DNA from: CAWCFV01 sp963794995
GTDB taxonomy: Bacteria; Actinomycetota; Actinomycetes; JACCUZ01
Direction of reading: 5' to 3'
Length of the DNA: 64,000 nt
Assembly: GCA_963794995.1 (NCBI GenBank)
Contig: CAWCFV010000002.1
Location: 2,604,001-2,668,000, forward strand
This document shows, in pieces, positions 1 through 9,225 of the stretch. The notes under the pieces are model-generated. The model worked only from the letters and a program-made list of their open reading frames with translations. It had not been told where the DNA came from and searched no databases. The first letter of the stretch is position 1. Each line of letters opens with the position of its first letter. The translations under genes were made by a program, and so were the position numbers.

Positions 1-1699
1 CGACGAAGCCCATGAGGTCCTCGTCGATGACCTCGGTGACCACGGCGTCGACGCGTGGGGAGTGGCCGACCTCGCTGATGAGACGGATCTCCCCGCGCGC
101 CGTGCGGCCGCCCTGCGCCAGGCCGACGAGGTCGCGCGCAGCGCCCCGGTCGCGCTCGGCGACGACGTCGAGCCAGTTCATGCCGAGCAGCTCGGGCGCG
201 GGCAGGCCGACGATCGGCTCCACCGCGGGGGTCACGTGGACGATCGTGAGGTCGTGGTCGAGGATGCAGATCACGTCGGAGGCGTACTGCAGCATCAGCC
301 GCAGCCGGCGCTCGCTGCGCCGCTCGACCATGATCTCGCCGACGTCGAGCCGCTCGAGGGCGAGCCGCATCGTCGACGCGAGGCCTTCCAGCGCCGAGGC
401 CGTGCGAGGCCCCGGGAGCCGGTCCGCGATGACGATGCCGCCCTCGCGGGCCGCCCCCCGGGCGGGCAGGGCGACGAGCACGAGGGCGCTGGTCGACGGG
501 ATGCCCAGCGAGGCGTGCAGCAGGGAGGGCCCGGTGAGGATGCCGATCCCCGTGTCCGGGCCGGGGAACAGCGCCAGCTCGGCGCCGTCGAGGAACGTCG
601 CGGCGTCTGCGTCGTCGCTGGCCTGCGCGACGGTGCCGCCCGGGTCGCCGTCGACCCGCCAGGACCGGGTGCCCGGCTGGTCGAGCAGCTCGGCGACCGC
701 GATCAGCGCGGCGTCGCGCACGCCGGCCCGGTCCGCGGCACCGACGAGCGCACCGGTCGCGCTCCGGAGCACGTGCTCGCGGCGCAGCGTGCGTCGCAGG
801 CGCGACAGCAGGCTCACGATCCGCAGCACCGAGAGGGTGAACAGCATCGCGGCCCCGCCGAGGACGACGGCCGACTTGGTCGGGCCCTCGCCCGCCGAGT
901 GGGTGACGACCATCACCGGCGAGACGAGGCAGGCCAGCCCGAGCAGCACCACGAAGCGCCAGCTGGCAGCCGGCCGGCCGGACTCGAGCACCGGGCGCGG
1001 GTCGGCCATCGTCGGGTGGGCGACGGTGAGCACGACGAGGGCCAGCGCGATCAGCCAGCCGGCGGCGAGCACCGGCAGGTCCAGGATGTCGGCCGCGAGA
1101 CCGGAGGCGACCCCCGTGAGCAGCCCGGCGAGCAGCAGGCGTGCGGCGAGGTCGGACTGGCCGGCGACGGCGAACCCGAGCCTGGTCGCCACGGCCAGGA
1201 CCAGCAGGTGCCCGAGGGGGTAGGCGCCGCCGACCAGGGTCTCGAGGACGGTGGCGTCGTTGTCGTGGACGAGCGGGTCGATGAGGACCAGCCAGCCCGC
1301 CTGCGCCGCAGCGACGGTGACGACGAGCGCGTCGAGCAGGGAGTCGCGGTCGTGCCTGATCCGGTCCCGCTGGAAGGCGGTGACGGCGGCGGCGAGGACG
1401 CCGTAGGCGAGCAGTCGCGGCGCGTCGGTGAACGAGGGGCCGGCGGGGCCGGTGAGGGCCAGCGCCTGGCCGAGGGTCAGCAGCGCGAGCCCGGCGGCGA
1501 GCAGCCAGCCCGGGACCCGGTCCTGGACCCCCGCGCGGTGGGTGAGCCACAGCACGGCGGCGGCGGTCGTCACTCCGGCGAGCACCCAGACAGTGGCCCG
1601 GGCAGAGGCCGACGGCACGGCGAGGTACCCGGCGGCCAGCAGGGTGGAGCCGCCGACCAGTGCGACAGCCTGCCGCCTGGTCGCTTCCCAGCGACCCAT
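1..1699 (-). CDS. Membrane sensor with PAS domain (cut off at window start), probable diguanylate cyclase family
   Basis: Open reading frame of 566 codons that starts at ATG 1699 and runs off the left edge without a stop. The first ~300 residues are mostly hydrophobic, with about nine predicted membrane helices separated by short Arg-rich loops (an integral-membrane sensory module). A soluble stretch follows with GAF-like composition, then a PAS-like segment with residues such as DVICILDHDLTIVHVTPAVE near the window edge. In actinomycetes this layout is usually followed by GGDEF and sometimes EAL domains that make or break cyclic di-GMP. That output part lies outside the window, so the catalytic call is inference from architecture. 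Confidence 0.7.
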   Translation of the reverse strand, partial: MGRWEATRRQAVALVGGSTLLAAGYLAVPSASARATVWVLAGVTTAAAVLWLTHRAGVQDRVPGWLLAAGLALLTLGQALALTGPAGPSFTDAPRLLAYGVLAAAVTAFQRDRIRHDRDSLLDALVVTVAAAQAGWLVLIDPLVHDNDATVLETLVGGAYPLGHLLVLAVATRLGFAVAGQSDLAARLLLAGLLTGVASGLAADILDLPVLAAGWLIALALVVLTVAHPTMADPRPVLESGRPAASWRFVVLLGLACLVSPVMVVTHSAGEGPTKSAVVLGGAAMLFTLSVLRIVSLLSRLRRTLRREHVLRSATGALVGAADRAGVRDAALIAVAELLDQPGTRSWRVDGDPGGTVAQASDDADAATFLDGAELALFPGPDTGIGILTGPSLLHASLGIPSTSALVLVALPARGAAREGGIVIADRLPGPRTASALEGLASTMRLALERLDVGEIMVERRSERRLRLMLQYASDVICILDHDLTIVHVTPAVEPIVGLPAPELLGMNWLDVVAERDRGAARDLVGLAQGGRTARGEIRLISEVGHSPRVDAVVTEVIDEDLMGFV

Positions 1700-1836
1700 C
1701 CGTCCTCCCTCTGCTCGCGCGAGCCGGACCCCCCGGGGCCCCCGGGCGCCCCCACGGCGTTCCTCCTGTATCGGCCGCTGGTCCGGTGACTTGACCCCGC
1801 GGCGGGAGCCCCCGGGGGCGGTGCGATGCTCGGCGG

Positions 1837-2490
1837 GTGCTCCGCGGCCGTTCCCACCGGTTCCGGTACCGGTGGTCGGGGCCGGTCTATGACGTCCTGT
1901 CGCTGGAATGGCCCGTCTACCGGGGGCCGCGCCTGGTCGGGATGGACCTGCTGCGGCTGGGCCCCGGCGACGCCGTCCTCGACGTGGGCTGCGGGACCGG
2001 GTTGAACTTCCCGCTGCTGCGGGAGCGGGTCGGGCCCGCGGGGCTGGTCGTGGGGGTCGATGCGAGCGCGGGGATGCTGCGCACGGCGCGCCGCCGGGTG
2101 CACCGCGCCGGCTGGGACAACGTGGTCCTGCTGCAGTCCGACGCCGCGGTCCTCGACCCGGCCGCCGTGCGCCGGCTGACCGGGGACGGCAGCGGCGTGG
2201 ACGCGGTCGTCGCGACCTACGCGCTGTCGGTCATGTCCGGGTGGGAGCAGGCCTGGCGGCAGGCGCTGGCGTGCGCCGCGCCCGGGGCGCACGTGGTCCT
2301 GGTCGAGCTCGGCCTGCCCACCGGACGTGCCGGTGTGCTGTCGCCGCTGGCCCGGCTGGCCTGCGCGGCGGGCGGCGCGGACCCGGCCCGGGACCCGGGG
2401 CGGCTGGTCCGGACCGGCACCCGGGACCCGGTGCACCGCCGGCTCCGGGGCGGCCACGTCCTGGTCGACGCGGGCACGCTGCCCGGCTAG
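1837..2490 (+). CDS. Class I SAM-dependent methyltransferase
   Basis: 217 residues from GTG 1837. Motif I for SAM binding is clear at residues 47-55 (VLDVGCGTG), followed by an acidic strand end near residue 75 (GVDASAGML). The N-terminus (YRWSGPVYDVLSLEW) resembles ubiE/phospholipid N-methyltransferase-type enzymes that act on hydrophobic acceptors, but the substrate cannot be named. The start sits 6 bases after a -10-like GATGCT, so translation may be leaderless. The stop codon overlaps the stop of the convergent anti-sigma gene by four bases. Proximity to the redox/lipid-head-group cluster at 3.5-11 kb is suggestive but unproven. Confidence 0.75.
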   Translation: MLRGRSHRFRYRWSGPVYDVLSLEWPVYRGPRLVGMDLLRLGPGDAVLDVGCGTGLNFPLLRERVGPAGLVVGVDASAGMLRTARRRVHRAGWDNVVLLQSDAAVLDPAAVRRLTGDGSGVDAVVATYALSVMSGWEQAWRQALACAAPGAHVVLVELGLPTGRAGVLSPLARLACAAGGADPARDPGRLVRTGTRDPVHRRLRGGHVLVDAGTLPG

Positions 2491-2795
2491 GCGTACGGCT
2501 GGTCAGGGTCGTCCCGCTGGTCGACCAGCAGGCTGGTCCCGAACTCCGCCAGCCGCGCGACGGCCGCCGGGTCCACCCCGGTGCCGCGGCGCGCCAGGGT
2601 CGCCTTGATCGCCGTGTAGGTGGTCGCCTCCAGCCCGCAGCGGCGGCACATCTCCAGGTGACGGGCCACCCGGCGCGCGGTGACCTCGTCCAGGTCACCG
2701 TCGAGGAAGGACTGGAGCAGCCGTCCGGTCTGCAGGCACCCGGCGGCGTCCCGGGTGCCGGTCATCTGGTGCCACCACGACAGGGTCCGGCTCAC
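2487..2795 (-). CDS. Zinc-finger anti-sigma factor (zf-HC2)
   Basis: 102 residues from GTG 2795, whose first bases overlap the stop of the sigma gene (GTGA). The zinc-binding anti-sigma signature HxxxCxxC is present: His46, Cys50 and Cys53 (HLEMCRRC), with Cys20 upstream. No membrane helix is visible, so it should be a cytoplasmic ZAS-type anti-sigma factor that binds the co-encoded ECF sigma and may release it on thiol oxidation or zinc loss. Translational coupling supports the pairing. The signal is unknown. Confidence 0.85.
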   Translation of the reverse strand: MSRTLSWWHQMTGTRDAAGCLQTGRLLQSFLDGDLDEVTARRVARHLEMCRRCGLEATTYTAIKATLARRGTGVDPAAVARLAEFGTSLLVDQRDDPDQPYA

Positions 2796-3355
2796 GTCCG
2801 CCTCCTCGGTGCTGTCCCGGATGCCTCGAGCGCGCCCCGGACCCGTTTCCGGGCGCGGTGCAGCCTGCTCATCACCGTTCCCTCCGGCACGCCGAGGGCG
2901 GTGGCGGCCGCGGCGCAGCTGAGCCCGTGCACGTCGACCAGCAGCAGCGTCTGCCGGAACTTCGACGGCAGGTCGGCGACCGCCGACTCGACCGCAGCGT
3001 CGAACAGTCCGTCGACGACGACGTCCTCCGCCGAGGCGGCGCCCGTGTCGGCGGCCCCGCCCCACCCCTGGCCACCCAGGTCGGCCTCCGGGTCGTCGAG
3101 CAGCACCGGGCGCTGCCGCCGGTGCCGGTTCACCTGCGCGTTCCGCAGGATCGTGAGCAGCCAGGCCCGGGGGTGACGCCCGTCGAAGGTGTCGATCGAG
3201 CGCCAGGCCCGCAGCAGGGTGTCCTGCACCAGGTCCTCGGCGTCGGCGGGCTGGCCGGTCATCGACAGGGCGACCCGGAGCAGGACCTCGACCTCGGGGA
3301 GCACGTCCTGCTGGTACCGCCTGCGCCGGACGGCGGCAGCATCGGCGTCGGTCAT
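2792..3355 (-). CDS. ECF-type RNA polymerase sigma factor
   Basis: 187 residues from ATG 3355; an in-frame GTG at 3367 would add four residues and is less likely. Region 2 is recognised by DAEDLVQDTLLRAWRSID and the RAWLLTILRN segment, region 4 by LPSKFRQTLLLVDVHGLS and the helix-turn-helix GVPEGTVMSRLHRARKR. It directs core polymerase to a specific promoter set. It is translationally coupled to the downstream zinc-finger anti-sigma gene and is transcribed divergently from the flavoprotein gene at 3467, so the redox module to its right is a plausible target. Confidence 0.92.
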   Translation of the reverse strand: MTDADAAAVRRRRYQQDVLPEVEVLLRVALSMTGQPADAEDLVQDTLLRAWRSIDTFDGRHPRAWLLTILRNAQVNRHRRQRPVLLDDPEADLGGQGWGGAADTGAASAEDVVVDGLFDAAVESAVADLPSKFRQTLLLVDVHGLSCAAAATALGVPEGTVMSRLHRARKRVRGALEASGTAPRRRT

Positions 3356-3466
3356 CGTGCCCACCACGCAGCGGGAACCCGTTCGTCACGACGAACCATT
3401 CCCGACAGAGTCTCACGGCGACCCGCCGGGGGAAGGGCGGGGCGCCGCCGTGTGGTTCCCTCGTGC

Positions 3467-4870
3467 GTGACCCATGACCTGCTCGTCGTCGGCGGGGGCG
3501 CCGGCGGCATGGCCGCCGCCCGCACCGCTGCCCGGCTGCGCAAGTCGGTGGCCCTCGTGCAGGACGGGCCGGTGGGCGGCGACTGCACGTTCACCGGCTG
3601 CGTGCCGTCCAAGACCCTGATCGAGGCAGCCGGCCAGAGCGTGCCGTTCGCCCGCGCGATGGCCCGGGTCCACGACACGGTCGCGCAGATCGCGGCGACC
3701 GAGACCGCCGACGTGCTGCGCGGCGAGGGGATCGACGTCGTCGAGGGCCGGGCCCGGCTCACCGGACCGGACCGGCTCGTCGTCGACGGCCGGACCCTGA
3801 CAGCGCCCCGCCTGGTGCTCGCCACCGGCGCCGCGCCCCTGGTGCCGGACGTCCCCGGCCTGGGGGACGGCCCCTTCCTCACGACGGACAGCGTGTGGGA
3901 GCTGCGGACCGCCCCCGAGTCGATGATCGTGCTCGGTGGCGGGGCGGTCGGTTGTGAGCTGGCGCAGGCCCTCGCCCGCTTCGGCACCCGGGTCACCCTC
4001 GTCGAGGCGCTCGACCGGCTGCTCGCCAAGGAGGAGCCCGACGCCGGCCGGGTGGTCGCGCAGGTGCTCGCTCGCGACGGCGTCGACGTCCGGCTCGGTG
4101 CGGGGGTCGTCGGGGTGCGGCACCGCCCGGACGGCGACGTCGCGGTCGAGCTGGCGGAGGGGTCCACGCTCACGGCGGCGCGGCTGCTCGTGGCGGTGGG
4201 CCGGCGGCCCGTCACGGACGGGCTGGACCTGGCCGCGGCCGGCCTGGCCACCGACGACCGGGGGTTCGTCCGGGTGGACGAGCGCCTCCGCACCTCGGCC
4301 GGCGGGGTCTTCGCCGTCGGCGACGTCACCGGTCTGCTGCAGTTCACCCACGCGGCCGACGAGATGGGCCGGATCGCCGCCATGAACGCCCTGCGACCTC
4401 CGCTCCGGCTGCGCTTCCGCACCGACTCCGTCCCGTGGGTGACGTTCACCTCGCCGGAGGTGGCCCGGGTCGGCATGACCGAGGCCGAGGCGGCGAGCCG
4501 CGGCGGCCGCGTCGCGCACCTGCCGATGTCGGCCGTCGACCGGGCGGTCGCCGCCGGGCGGACCGAGGGCTTCATCACCCTGGTCGCCGGCCCCCGGCCG
4601 GTCCTCGGCAACCTGGCCGGCGGCCGGCTGCTCGGGGCGACCATCGTCGCCGAGCGGGCCGGGGAGATGATCCACGAGCTGGCGCTGGCGCTGCGCACCC
4701 GGGCGTTCACCGGGCGGCTCGCGCAGACGGTGCACGCCTACCCCACCTGGTCGACCGGTGTGCGCAGCGCAGCGGCCCAGTTCTTCCTCGAGCTCGACGG
4801 TCGCTCGGCCCGGCCGGCCAGACCGGACCCATCGCTCGGACCGGGCCGACCGGGACCCACCGACCGGTAG
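3467..4870 (+). CDS. FAD-dependent pyridine nucleotide-disulfide oxidoreductase (MerA/Lpd-like)
   Basis: 467 residues from GTG 3467; an open frame extends upstream across the sigma gene but the FAD motif fixes this start. FAD-binding GGGAGG lies at residues 9-14 and the redox-active CxxxxC at Cys40-Cys45 (GGDCTFTGCVPSKT). NAD(P)H-binding GGGAVGCE follows about residue 150, then a GDVTG flavin segment and a dimerisation domain ending in HAYPTWSTG. It transfers electrons from NAD(P)H through FAD to a disulfide. The N-terminal heavy-metal domain and the C-terminal CC pair of true mercuric reductase are absent, so mercury is not a safe substrate call. It leads the same-strand run of seven genes to 11074. 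Confidence 0.85.
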   Translation: MTHDLLVVGGGAGGMAAARTAARLRKSVALVQDGPVGGDCTFTGCVPSKTLIEAAGQSVPFARAMARVHDTVAQIAATETADVLRGEGIDVVEGRARLTGPDRLVVDGRTLTAPRLVLATGAAPLVPDVPGLGDGPFLTTDSVWELRTAPESMIVLGGGAVGCELAQALARFGTRVTLVEALDRLLAKEEPDAGRVVAQVLARDGVDVRLGAGVVGVRHRPDGDVAVELAEGSTLTAARLLVAVGRRPVTDGLDLAAAGLATDDRGFVRVDERLRTSAGGVFAVGDVTGLLQFTHAADEMGRIAAMNALRPPLRLRFRTDSVPWVTFTSPEVARVGMTEAEAASRGGRVAHLPMSAVDRAVAAGRTEGFITLVAGPRPVLGNLAGGRLLGATIVAERAGEMIHELALALRTRAFTGRLAQTVHAYPTWSTGVRSAAAQFFLELDGRSARPARPDPSLGPGRPGPTDR

Positions 4871-4969
4871 CCGTGCGGGAAGGATGCGTGCGTCCGGGCG
4901 GGTTCCCGCTCGGGTAGAGCCGGTCGGGGCGCCGGGGTCTCCGGCGACCGACGAGAGGACGACGACGAC

Positions 4970-6358
4970 GTGGCACTGCGCAGCCGGGCCCGCGAGCTGG
5001 GGAGTCTCGTCCACCGCGGGGACCGGGAGTACGCCGCCGCCCGCCGCGCCCGCTGGGACGCCCTCCCCGAGGTCGTCCGGACGCCCGGCCAGATCCTCGG
5101 CCGGCGCGGTGTGGGCTGCGAGGGCACCCACGGGGTCTTCCCGAAGTGCAACCTGGCCTGCACCCCCTGCTACCACTCGCGCGACGCCAACCGGGTGCGG
5201 GTCGACGGCCCGCACACCGTGCGCGAGGTGTCGGCCCAGATGCGTCTGCTGCGACGGCTGCGGGGTCCCCGGGCGCACGCCCAGCTGATCGGAGGAGAGG
5301 TCAGCCTGCTCCCGCCCGACGCGCACGCCGAGACCCTGCAGGTGATGCGGGAGCAGGGGCGCGAGCCGATGAGCTTCACCCATGGCGACTTCGACTACGA
5401 GTACCTCGAGGCGCTGGCTCTCGACGACCAGGGCCGGCGCCGGTTCGGCCGGCTGTCCTTCGCGGCGCACTTCGACATGTTCATGTTCGGGCGACGCGGC
5501 ATCGAGCGACCTGCGGACGAGCGCGCGCTCGCGCCCTACCGAGCGGCGTTCGCGGCGATGTTCACCCGGCTGCGCCGGGAGCACCGGGTCCGGTCGTTCC
5601 TGGCGCACAACATGACGGTCACCCCGCGCAACCTCGACCAGGTCGCCGACGTGGTCCGGGACTCCCACGACGCCGGCTACGGCATGTTCTCCTTCCAGCC
5701 GGCGGCGTTCCTCGGGGACGACCGGCGCTGGCACGAGCGGTACCGCGACGCCACGCCCGACGCCGTCTGGGCCGAGATCGAGGCCGGTGCCGGCCGCCGG
5801 CTGGACTACCGCGTCTTCGAGAACGGTGACGTGCGGTGCAACCGCACGGCCTACGGCTTCTACGTCGGCGGCGTGTGGCACCCGTGGATCGACGGTGACG
5901 ACCCGCGGGACCTCGAGGTCCGCGACGCGTTCCTCGAGCGGATGGGACACATCTCCTTCACCGGGCCGCCGCCACCGCTGGTGGCCGCGCAGGTCGCGTG
6001 GGTGCTCCTCCGTCGTCCGGGCACCGGCGCGCTCGCCCTCCGCTGGCTGGTCCGGACCGTGGCCCGGGTGGGGCCGGCGACGCTGCTGCGGCACCGGCGG
6101 ATCCGCTCGGTCACCTTCGTGATGCACCAGTTCATGGACGCCGACGTGGTCGCTCCCGCGTGGGAGCTCACCCAGCAGGGGGTGACCAGCGACGACCCCG
6201 CGCTGCGGGCCACCCAGGAGCGGCTCGCGGCCTGTCACTACGCGATGGCCCACCCCCAGGACGGGACGCTGGTGCCGGCCTGCGTCCAGCACGCGGTGCT
6301 CGACCCCGTCGAGAACGTCGCACTGCGCCGGCTGCTCCCGATCGTCGAGAGGCGCTGA
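4970..6358 (+). CDS. Radical SAM domain protein of unknown function
   Basis: 462 residues from GTG 4970, with GAGAGG 12 bases upstream. The [4Fe-4S]-SAM motif CxxxCxxC is Cys60, Cys64, Cys67 (KCNLACTPC), in the usual N-terminal position but with a Tyr-His pair right after it. Further cysteines occur near residue 288 (GDVRCNRT) and at the C-terminus (LAACHYAMAH, LVPACVQH), which could hold an auxiliary cluster. It should cleave SAM to a 5-deoxyadenosyl radical. I do not recognise the subfamily. Two bases separate it from the phosphotransferase gene downstream, so the two are surely co-translated. The link to a lipid-head-group enzyme is the main clue to its job. Confidence 0.8.
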   Translation: MALRSRARELGSLVHRGDREYAAARRARWDALPEVVRTPGQILGRRGVGCEGTHGVFPKCNLACTPCYHSRDANRVRVDGPHTVREVSAQMRLLRRLRGPRAHAQLIGGEVSLLPPDAHAETLQVMREQGREPMSFTHGDFDYEYLEALALDDQGRRRFGRLSFAAHFDMFMFGRRGIERPADERALAPYRAAFAAMFTRLRREHRVRSFLAHNMTVTPRNLDQVADVVRDSHDAGYGMFSFQPAAFLGDDRRWHERYRDATPDAVWAEIEAGAGRRLDYRVFENGDVRCNRTAYGFYVGGVWHPWIDGDDPRDLEVRDAFLERMGHISFTGPPPPLVAAQVAWVLLRRPGTGALALRWLVRTVARVGPATLLRHRRIRSVTFVMHQFMDADVVAPAWELTQQGVTSDDPALRATQERLAACHYAMAHPQDGTLVPACVQHAVLDPVENVALRRLLPIVERR

Positions 6359-6360
6359 GC

Positions 6361-7026
6361 GTGCTCGACACCCGGGTCCGCGCGGCACTGGCTCCCGTCC
6401 TGGACGGCGCCGGCGCCCGGCTGGCCGTCGCCGGGGTCCGCCCCCTGCCCCTGACCGCGACCGGCTGGGTGGCCGGGGTCGGTGCGTGCCTGGCGGCGGG
6501 CTTCGGCCAGTGGTGGGTCGCACTCGCGCTGTGGCTCGCCAACCGCGTCCTCGACGGGCTGGACGGGGCGGTCGCCCGGGCGCTCGGACCCACCGAGCGC
6601 GGCGGGTTCCTGGATGTCGTGGCGGACTTCAGCATCTACGCCGGCTTCGTCCTGGGGGTGGCGGTCGCGGTGCCCTCCGCCCGCCTGGCCTGCCTCGTGC
6701 TGCTGGGCGCCTACTACGTCTCGGGGACCGCGTTCCTCGCCCTCTCCTCGCTGCTGGAGCGGCGCAGGCAGGGGGCCGGCGACGGGCGGTCGCTGCGCTT
6801 CGTGGGTGGGCTCGCCGAGGGCACCGAGACGGTCGTCGTGTACGTCCTGTTCACCCTGTTCCCCGGACACGCTGCGGTGATCGCCTGGACCTTCGCCGCG
6901 GCGGTGGCCGTCACCGCGGTCCAGCGGGTCGTGCTCGGGGTGCGCATGCTCGACGACCTCGAGCCGCTGCCGGCCACCGACCCCGAACGCGGCGACGCAC
7001 GGTCCGCCGTCGCGGCGCTCGACTGA
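6361..7026 (+). CDS. CDP-alcohol phosphotransferase family membrane protein (YnjF-like)
   Basis: 221 residues from GTG 6361, two bases after the radical SAM stop. The family signature is complete: Asp65, Asp68-Gly69, Ala72-Arg73, Gly81, Asp85 and Asp89 (LDGLDGAVARALG then FLDVVADF). About five to six hydrophobic helices place it in the membrane. Members move a phospho-alcohol from a CDP-linked donor to an acceptor alcohol (phosphatidylglycerol phosphate, phosphatidylinositol phosphate and cardiolipin synthases). This one is not clearly any of the housekeeping enzymes. In Escherichia coli a related gene, ynjF, lies beside ynjBCD, and here it lies directly before the matching transporter. Confidence 0.85.
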   Translation: MLDTRVRAALAPVLDGAGARLAVAGVRPLPLTATGWVAGVGACLAAGFGQWWVALALWLANRVLDGLDGAVARALGPTERGGFLDVVADFSIYAGFVLGVAVAVPSARLACLVLLGAYYVSGTAFLALSSLLERRRQGAGDGRSLRFVGGLAEGTETVVVYVLFTLFPGHAAVIAWTFAAAVAVTAVQRVVLGVRMLDDLEPLPATDPERGDARSAVAALD

Positions 7027-7041
7027 GACATCGGAGCCCAG

Positions 7042-8316
7042 GTGCCTGTTGCCGGACGTCCCGCCCGCACCCGAGGTCTCGGGAGGCTCGGCGGCCCCCT
7101 TGCCGCGCTGCTGCTGCTCACGGCCTGCACCGGTGCCACCGCGCAGTCGGAGCCGGACGACCCGCCGGCGGCCGGCGACTGGCCGGCCGTCCTCGCCGCG
7201 GCGGAGGGGCAGACGGTGCGCTGGTACATGTACGGCGGCGACGACGCGCTGAACGAGTTCGTCGGCGGGTTCCTGTCCGACCGGCTGCGCGACAAGGGCG
7301 TCACGCTGGACCAGGTGCGGATCACCGACACCGTGGACGCCGTCAACAAGGTGCTCGCCGAGAAGCAGGCGGGGCGGGACAGCGGCGGCGCGGTCGACCT
7401 CGTGTGGGTCAACGGCGAGAACTTCGCGACCGGCCGGCAGGCCGGGCTGTGGCGCTGCGGCTACGACCGGGCGCTGCCCAACTCCCGGTACCTCGACCTC
7501 GCCAGTCCCAGCGTCAGCCACGACTTCGGTGTCCCGGTGCGCGGCTGCGAGTCGGCCTGGCAGCAGGCCGACTCGGCGCTGGTCTACGACAGTGCCGCAC
7601 TCGGCGCGGCCGATGTCGCCTCCGTGAGCTCGCTGCTCGCCTGGGCGCGCGAGAACCCGGGCCGGTTCACCTATCCCGCCCCGCCGGACTTCACCGGCTC
7701 GATGGCGGTGCGCACCGTGCTCTACGACACGGTCGGACCCGCGGGCGACCCGCTGGCAACCTTCGGCGCCGACGTGGGGGACGCCGACTTCCGGCGGGCC
7801 GCCGCGCCGGTGTGGCGCCGGCTGAACGCGATCGAGCCCAGCCTCTGGCGCGCGGGGCGGACCTACCCGACGAGCCAGGCGGACGTCGAGCGCCTGTACG
7901 CGACCGGTGAGATCGACGCCTTCCTCACCTACGGTCCCGGCGCGGTGGGCGGCCGCGTCGCCGACGGGGTCTACCCCGTGACGACCCGCCAGGCGGTGCT
8001 CGACGTCGGCAACATCGCGAACACCAGCTTCGTGGCGATCCCCTACAACGCCGCGCACAGCGCCGGGGCGATGGTCCTCGCGAACGAGCTGCTCGACCCC
8101 GACGTGCAGCTCGAGCTCTTCCGGACCGTCGGTGCACACCCGGCGATCGACCTCGCGGCCCTGCCCGCCGCACAGCGGGCGCAGTTCGACGCGGTGGACC
8201 TCGGCCCGTCCGTCCTGCCTGCCGCCGTGCTGACGGCGAACACCCGGGCCGAGCTCCCCGCCGCGTCCATCGCGAGGGTCGAGGCCGGGTGGAAGGCCGA
8301 TGTGCTGCAACGCTGA
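7042..8316 (+). CDS. ABC transporter substrate-binding lipoprotein (YnjB-like)
   Basis: 424 residues from GTG 7042 with a CGGAG ribosome site. A signal peptide with lipobox LLTAC near residue 29 marks a membrane-anchored lipoprotein on the outer face. The mature part starts with a GQTVRWYMYGGDDALNEFV segment and has a periplasmic-binding-protein fold of the YnjB/spermidine-Fe3+ type (COG4134). The ligand is unknown. It is followed after six bases by two permease genes and an ATPase gene, giving a complete importer. Confidence 0.85.
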   Translation: MPVAGRPARTRGLGRLGGPLAALLLLTACTGATAQSEPDDPPAAGDWPAVLAAAEGQTVRWYMYGGDDALNEFVGGFLSDRLRDKGVTLDQVRITDTVDAVNKVLAEKQAGRDSGGAVDLVWVNGENFATGRQAGLWRCGYDRALPNSRYLDLASPSVSHDFGVPVRGCESAWQQADSALVYDSAALGAADVASVSSLLAWARENPGRFTYPAPPDFTGSMAVRTVLYDTVGPAGDPLATFGADVGDADFRRAAAPVWRRLNAIEPSLWRAGRTYPTSQADVERLYATGEIDAFLTYGPGAVGGRVADGVYPVTTRQAVLDVGNIANTSFVAIPYNAAHSAGAMVLANELLDPDVQLELFRTVGAHPAIDLAALPAAQRAQFDAVDLGPSVLPAAVLTANTRAELPAASIARVEAGWKADVLQR

Positions 8317-8322
8317 CCGGCT

Positions 8323-9225
8323 GTGACCACCACCCGCCCCGGTGCCGACGTCGTCGGCCGGCTGGCCCGGCCGGCCCGCGTCGCGCTGCTGCTGGCTCCG
8401 GCGCTGACCGTCGTCGGCGCCCTCTTCCTCGGCGGCTTCGCCCTCGGCCTCGCCCAGTCGTTCGGGTACCTGCCGTTCCTGGAGGGCTGGAGCTGGAGCC
8501 TGCGGGCCTACCGGACGCTGTGGGAGGACCCGGCCGTGCGGGCGTCGGCCGGGCTCACGCTGCGCATCAGCGTCGTCTCCACGGTCGGCGCGACGGTGCT
8601 CGGCGTGGCCACCGCGCTCCTCGTCCACCGGGTCGCGCGCGGGCGGCGGGCCCTCGGCGCGGTGCTCGCCGTGCCGCTGACGGTGCCGCACCTGGTCGGT
8701 GCCCTGGCGATGCTGCTGCTGCTCTCGCAGTCCGGGCTGCTGTCGCGGATCGGGCACGCGGCCGGCCTGACCGGTGAGCCGGCCGAGTTCCCGGCGCTCG
8801 TCGCGGACGGCTTCGGGTGGGGCGTCATCGCCGAGTACCTGTGGAAGGAGACCGCGTTCGTCGCCGTCGTGGTCCTGGCCGCGCTGTCGCGCGGCATCGA
8901 CGAGCTCGAGGTCGTGGCACGCACGCTGGGCGCAGGTCGCCGGCAGCGCCTCCGGTACGTCGTCCTGCCCCTGCTCGCCCCGTCGGTGGCGGCGACGTCG
9001 ATCCTGGTGTTCGCGTTCACCTTCGGCAGCTACGAGGTGCCGCTGCTGCTCGGCGGTCCCTTCCCGGCCGCGCTGCCCGTGGTCGCGTTGCAGTACCAGC
9101 AGGACGTCGACCTCGACGCCCGCCCGGTGGCGATGGCCATCGCGGTGCTGATCGCGGTGGTCGTGTCGGCGCTCACCGTCGGCTACCTGGCCGTCATGGA
9201 CCGCCTGGTCCGGAGGCGGACGTGA
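8323..9225 (+). CDS. ABC transporter permease (YnjC N-terminal half-like)
   Basis: 300 residues from GTG 8323. About six membrane helices and a binding-protein-dependent transport EAA-type loop (ELEVVARTLGAGRRQRLRYV) that contacts the ATPase. Escherichia coli YnjC is a single fused protein of double length; here the two permease halves are separate genes that overlap by four bases (GTGA at 9222). Together with the next gene it forms the membrane channel of the YnjBCD-like importer. Confidence 0.87.
   Translation: MTTTRPGADVVGRLARPARVALLLAPALTVVGALFLGGFALGLAQSFGYLPFLEGWSWSLRAYRTLWEDPAVRASAGLTLRISVVSTVGATVLGVATALLVHRVARGRRALGAVLAVPLTVPHLVGALAMLLLLSQSGLLSRIGHAAGLTGEPAEFPALVADGFGWGVIAEYLWKETAFVAVVVLAALSRGIDELEVVARTLGAGRRQRLRYVVLPLLAPSVAATSILVFAFTFGSYEVPLLLGGPFPAALPVVALQYQQDVDLDARPVAMAIAVLIAVVVSALTVGYLAVMDRLVRRRT

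Noticed and set aside
1791..1830. TTGACC/GATGCT as a -35/-10 pair for the methyltransferase
   Set aside because: The spacing of 28 bases is too long; only the -10-like element fits.
2858..3466. Upstream extension of the flavoprotein frame across the sigma gene
   Set aside because: The FAD motif begins at residue 5-14 of the GTG 3467 start; the extension is antisense to the sigma factor.
3467..4870. Naming the flavoprotein mercuric reductase (merA)
   Set aside because: No N-terminal MerP-like domain, no C-terminal vicinal cysteines and no merR/merT nearby.
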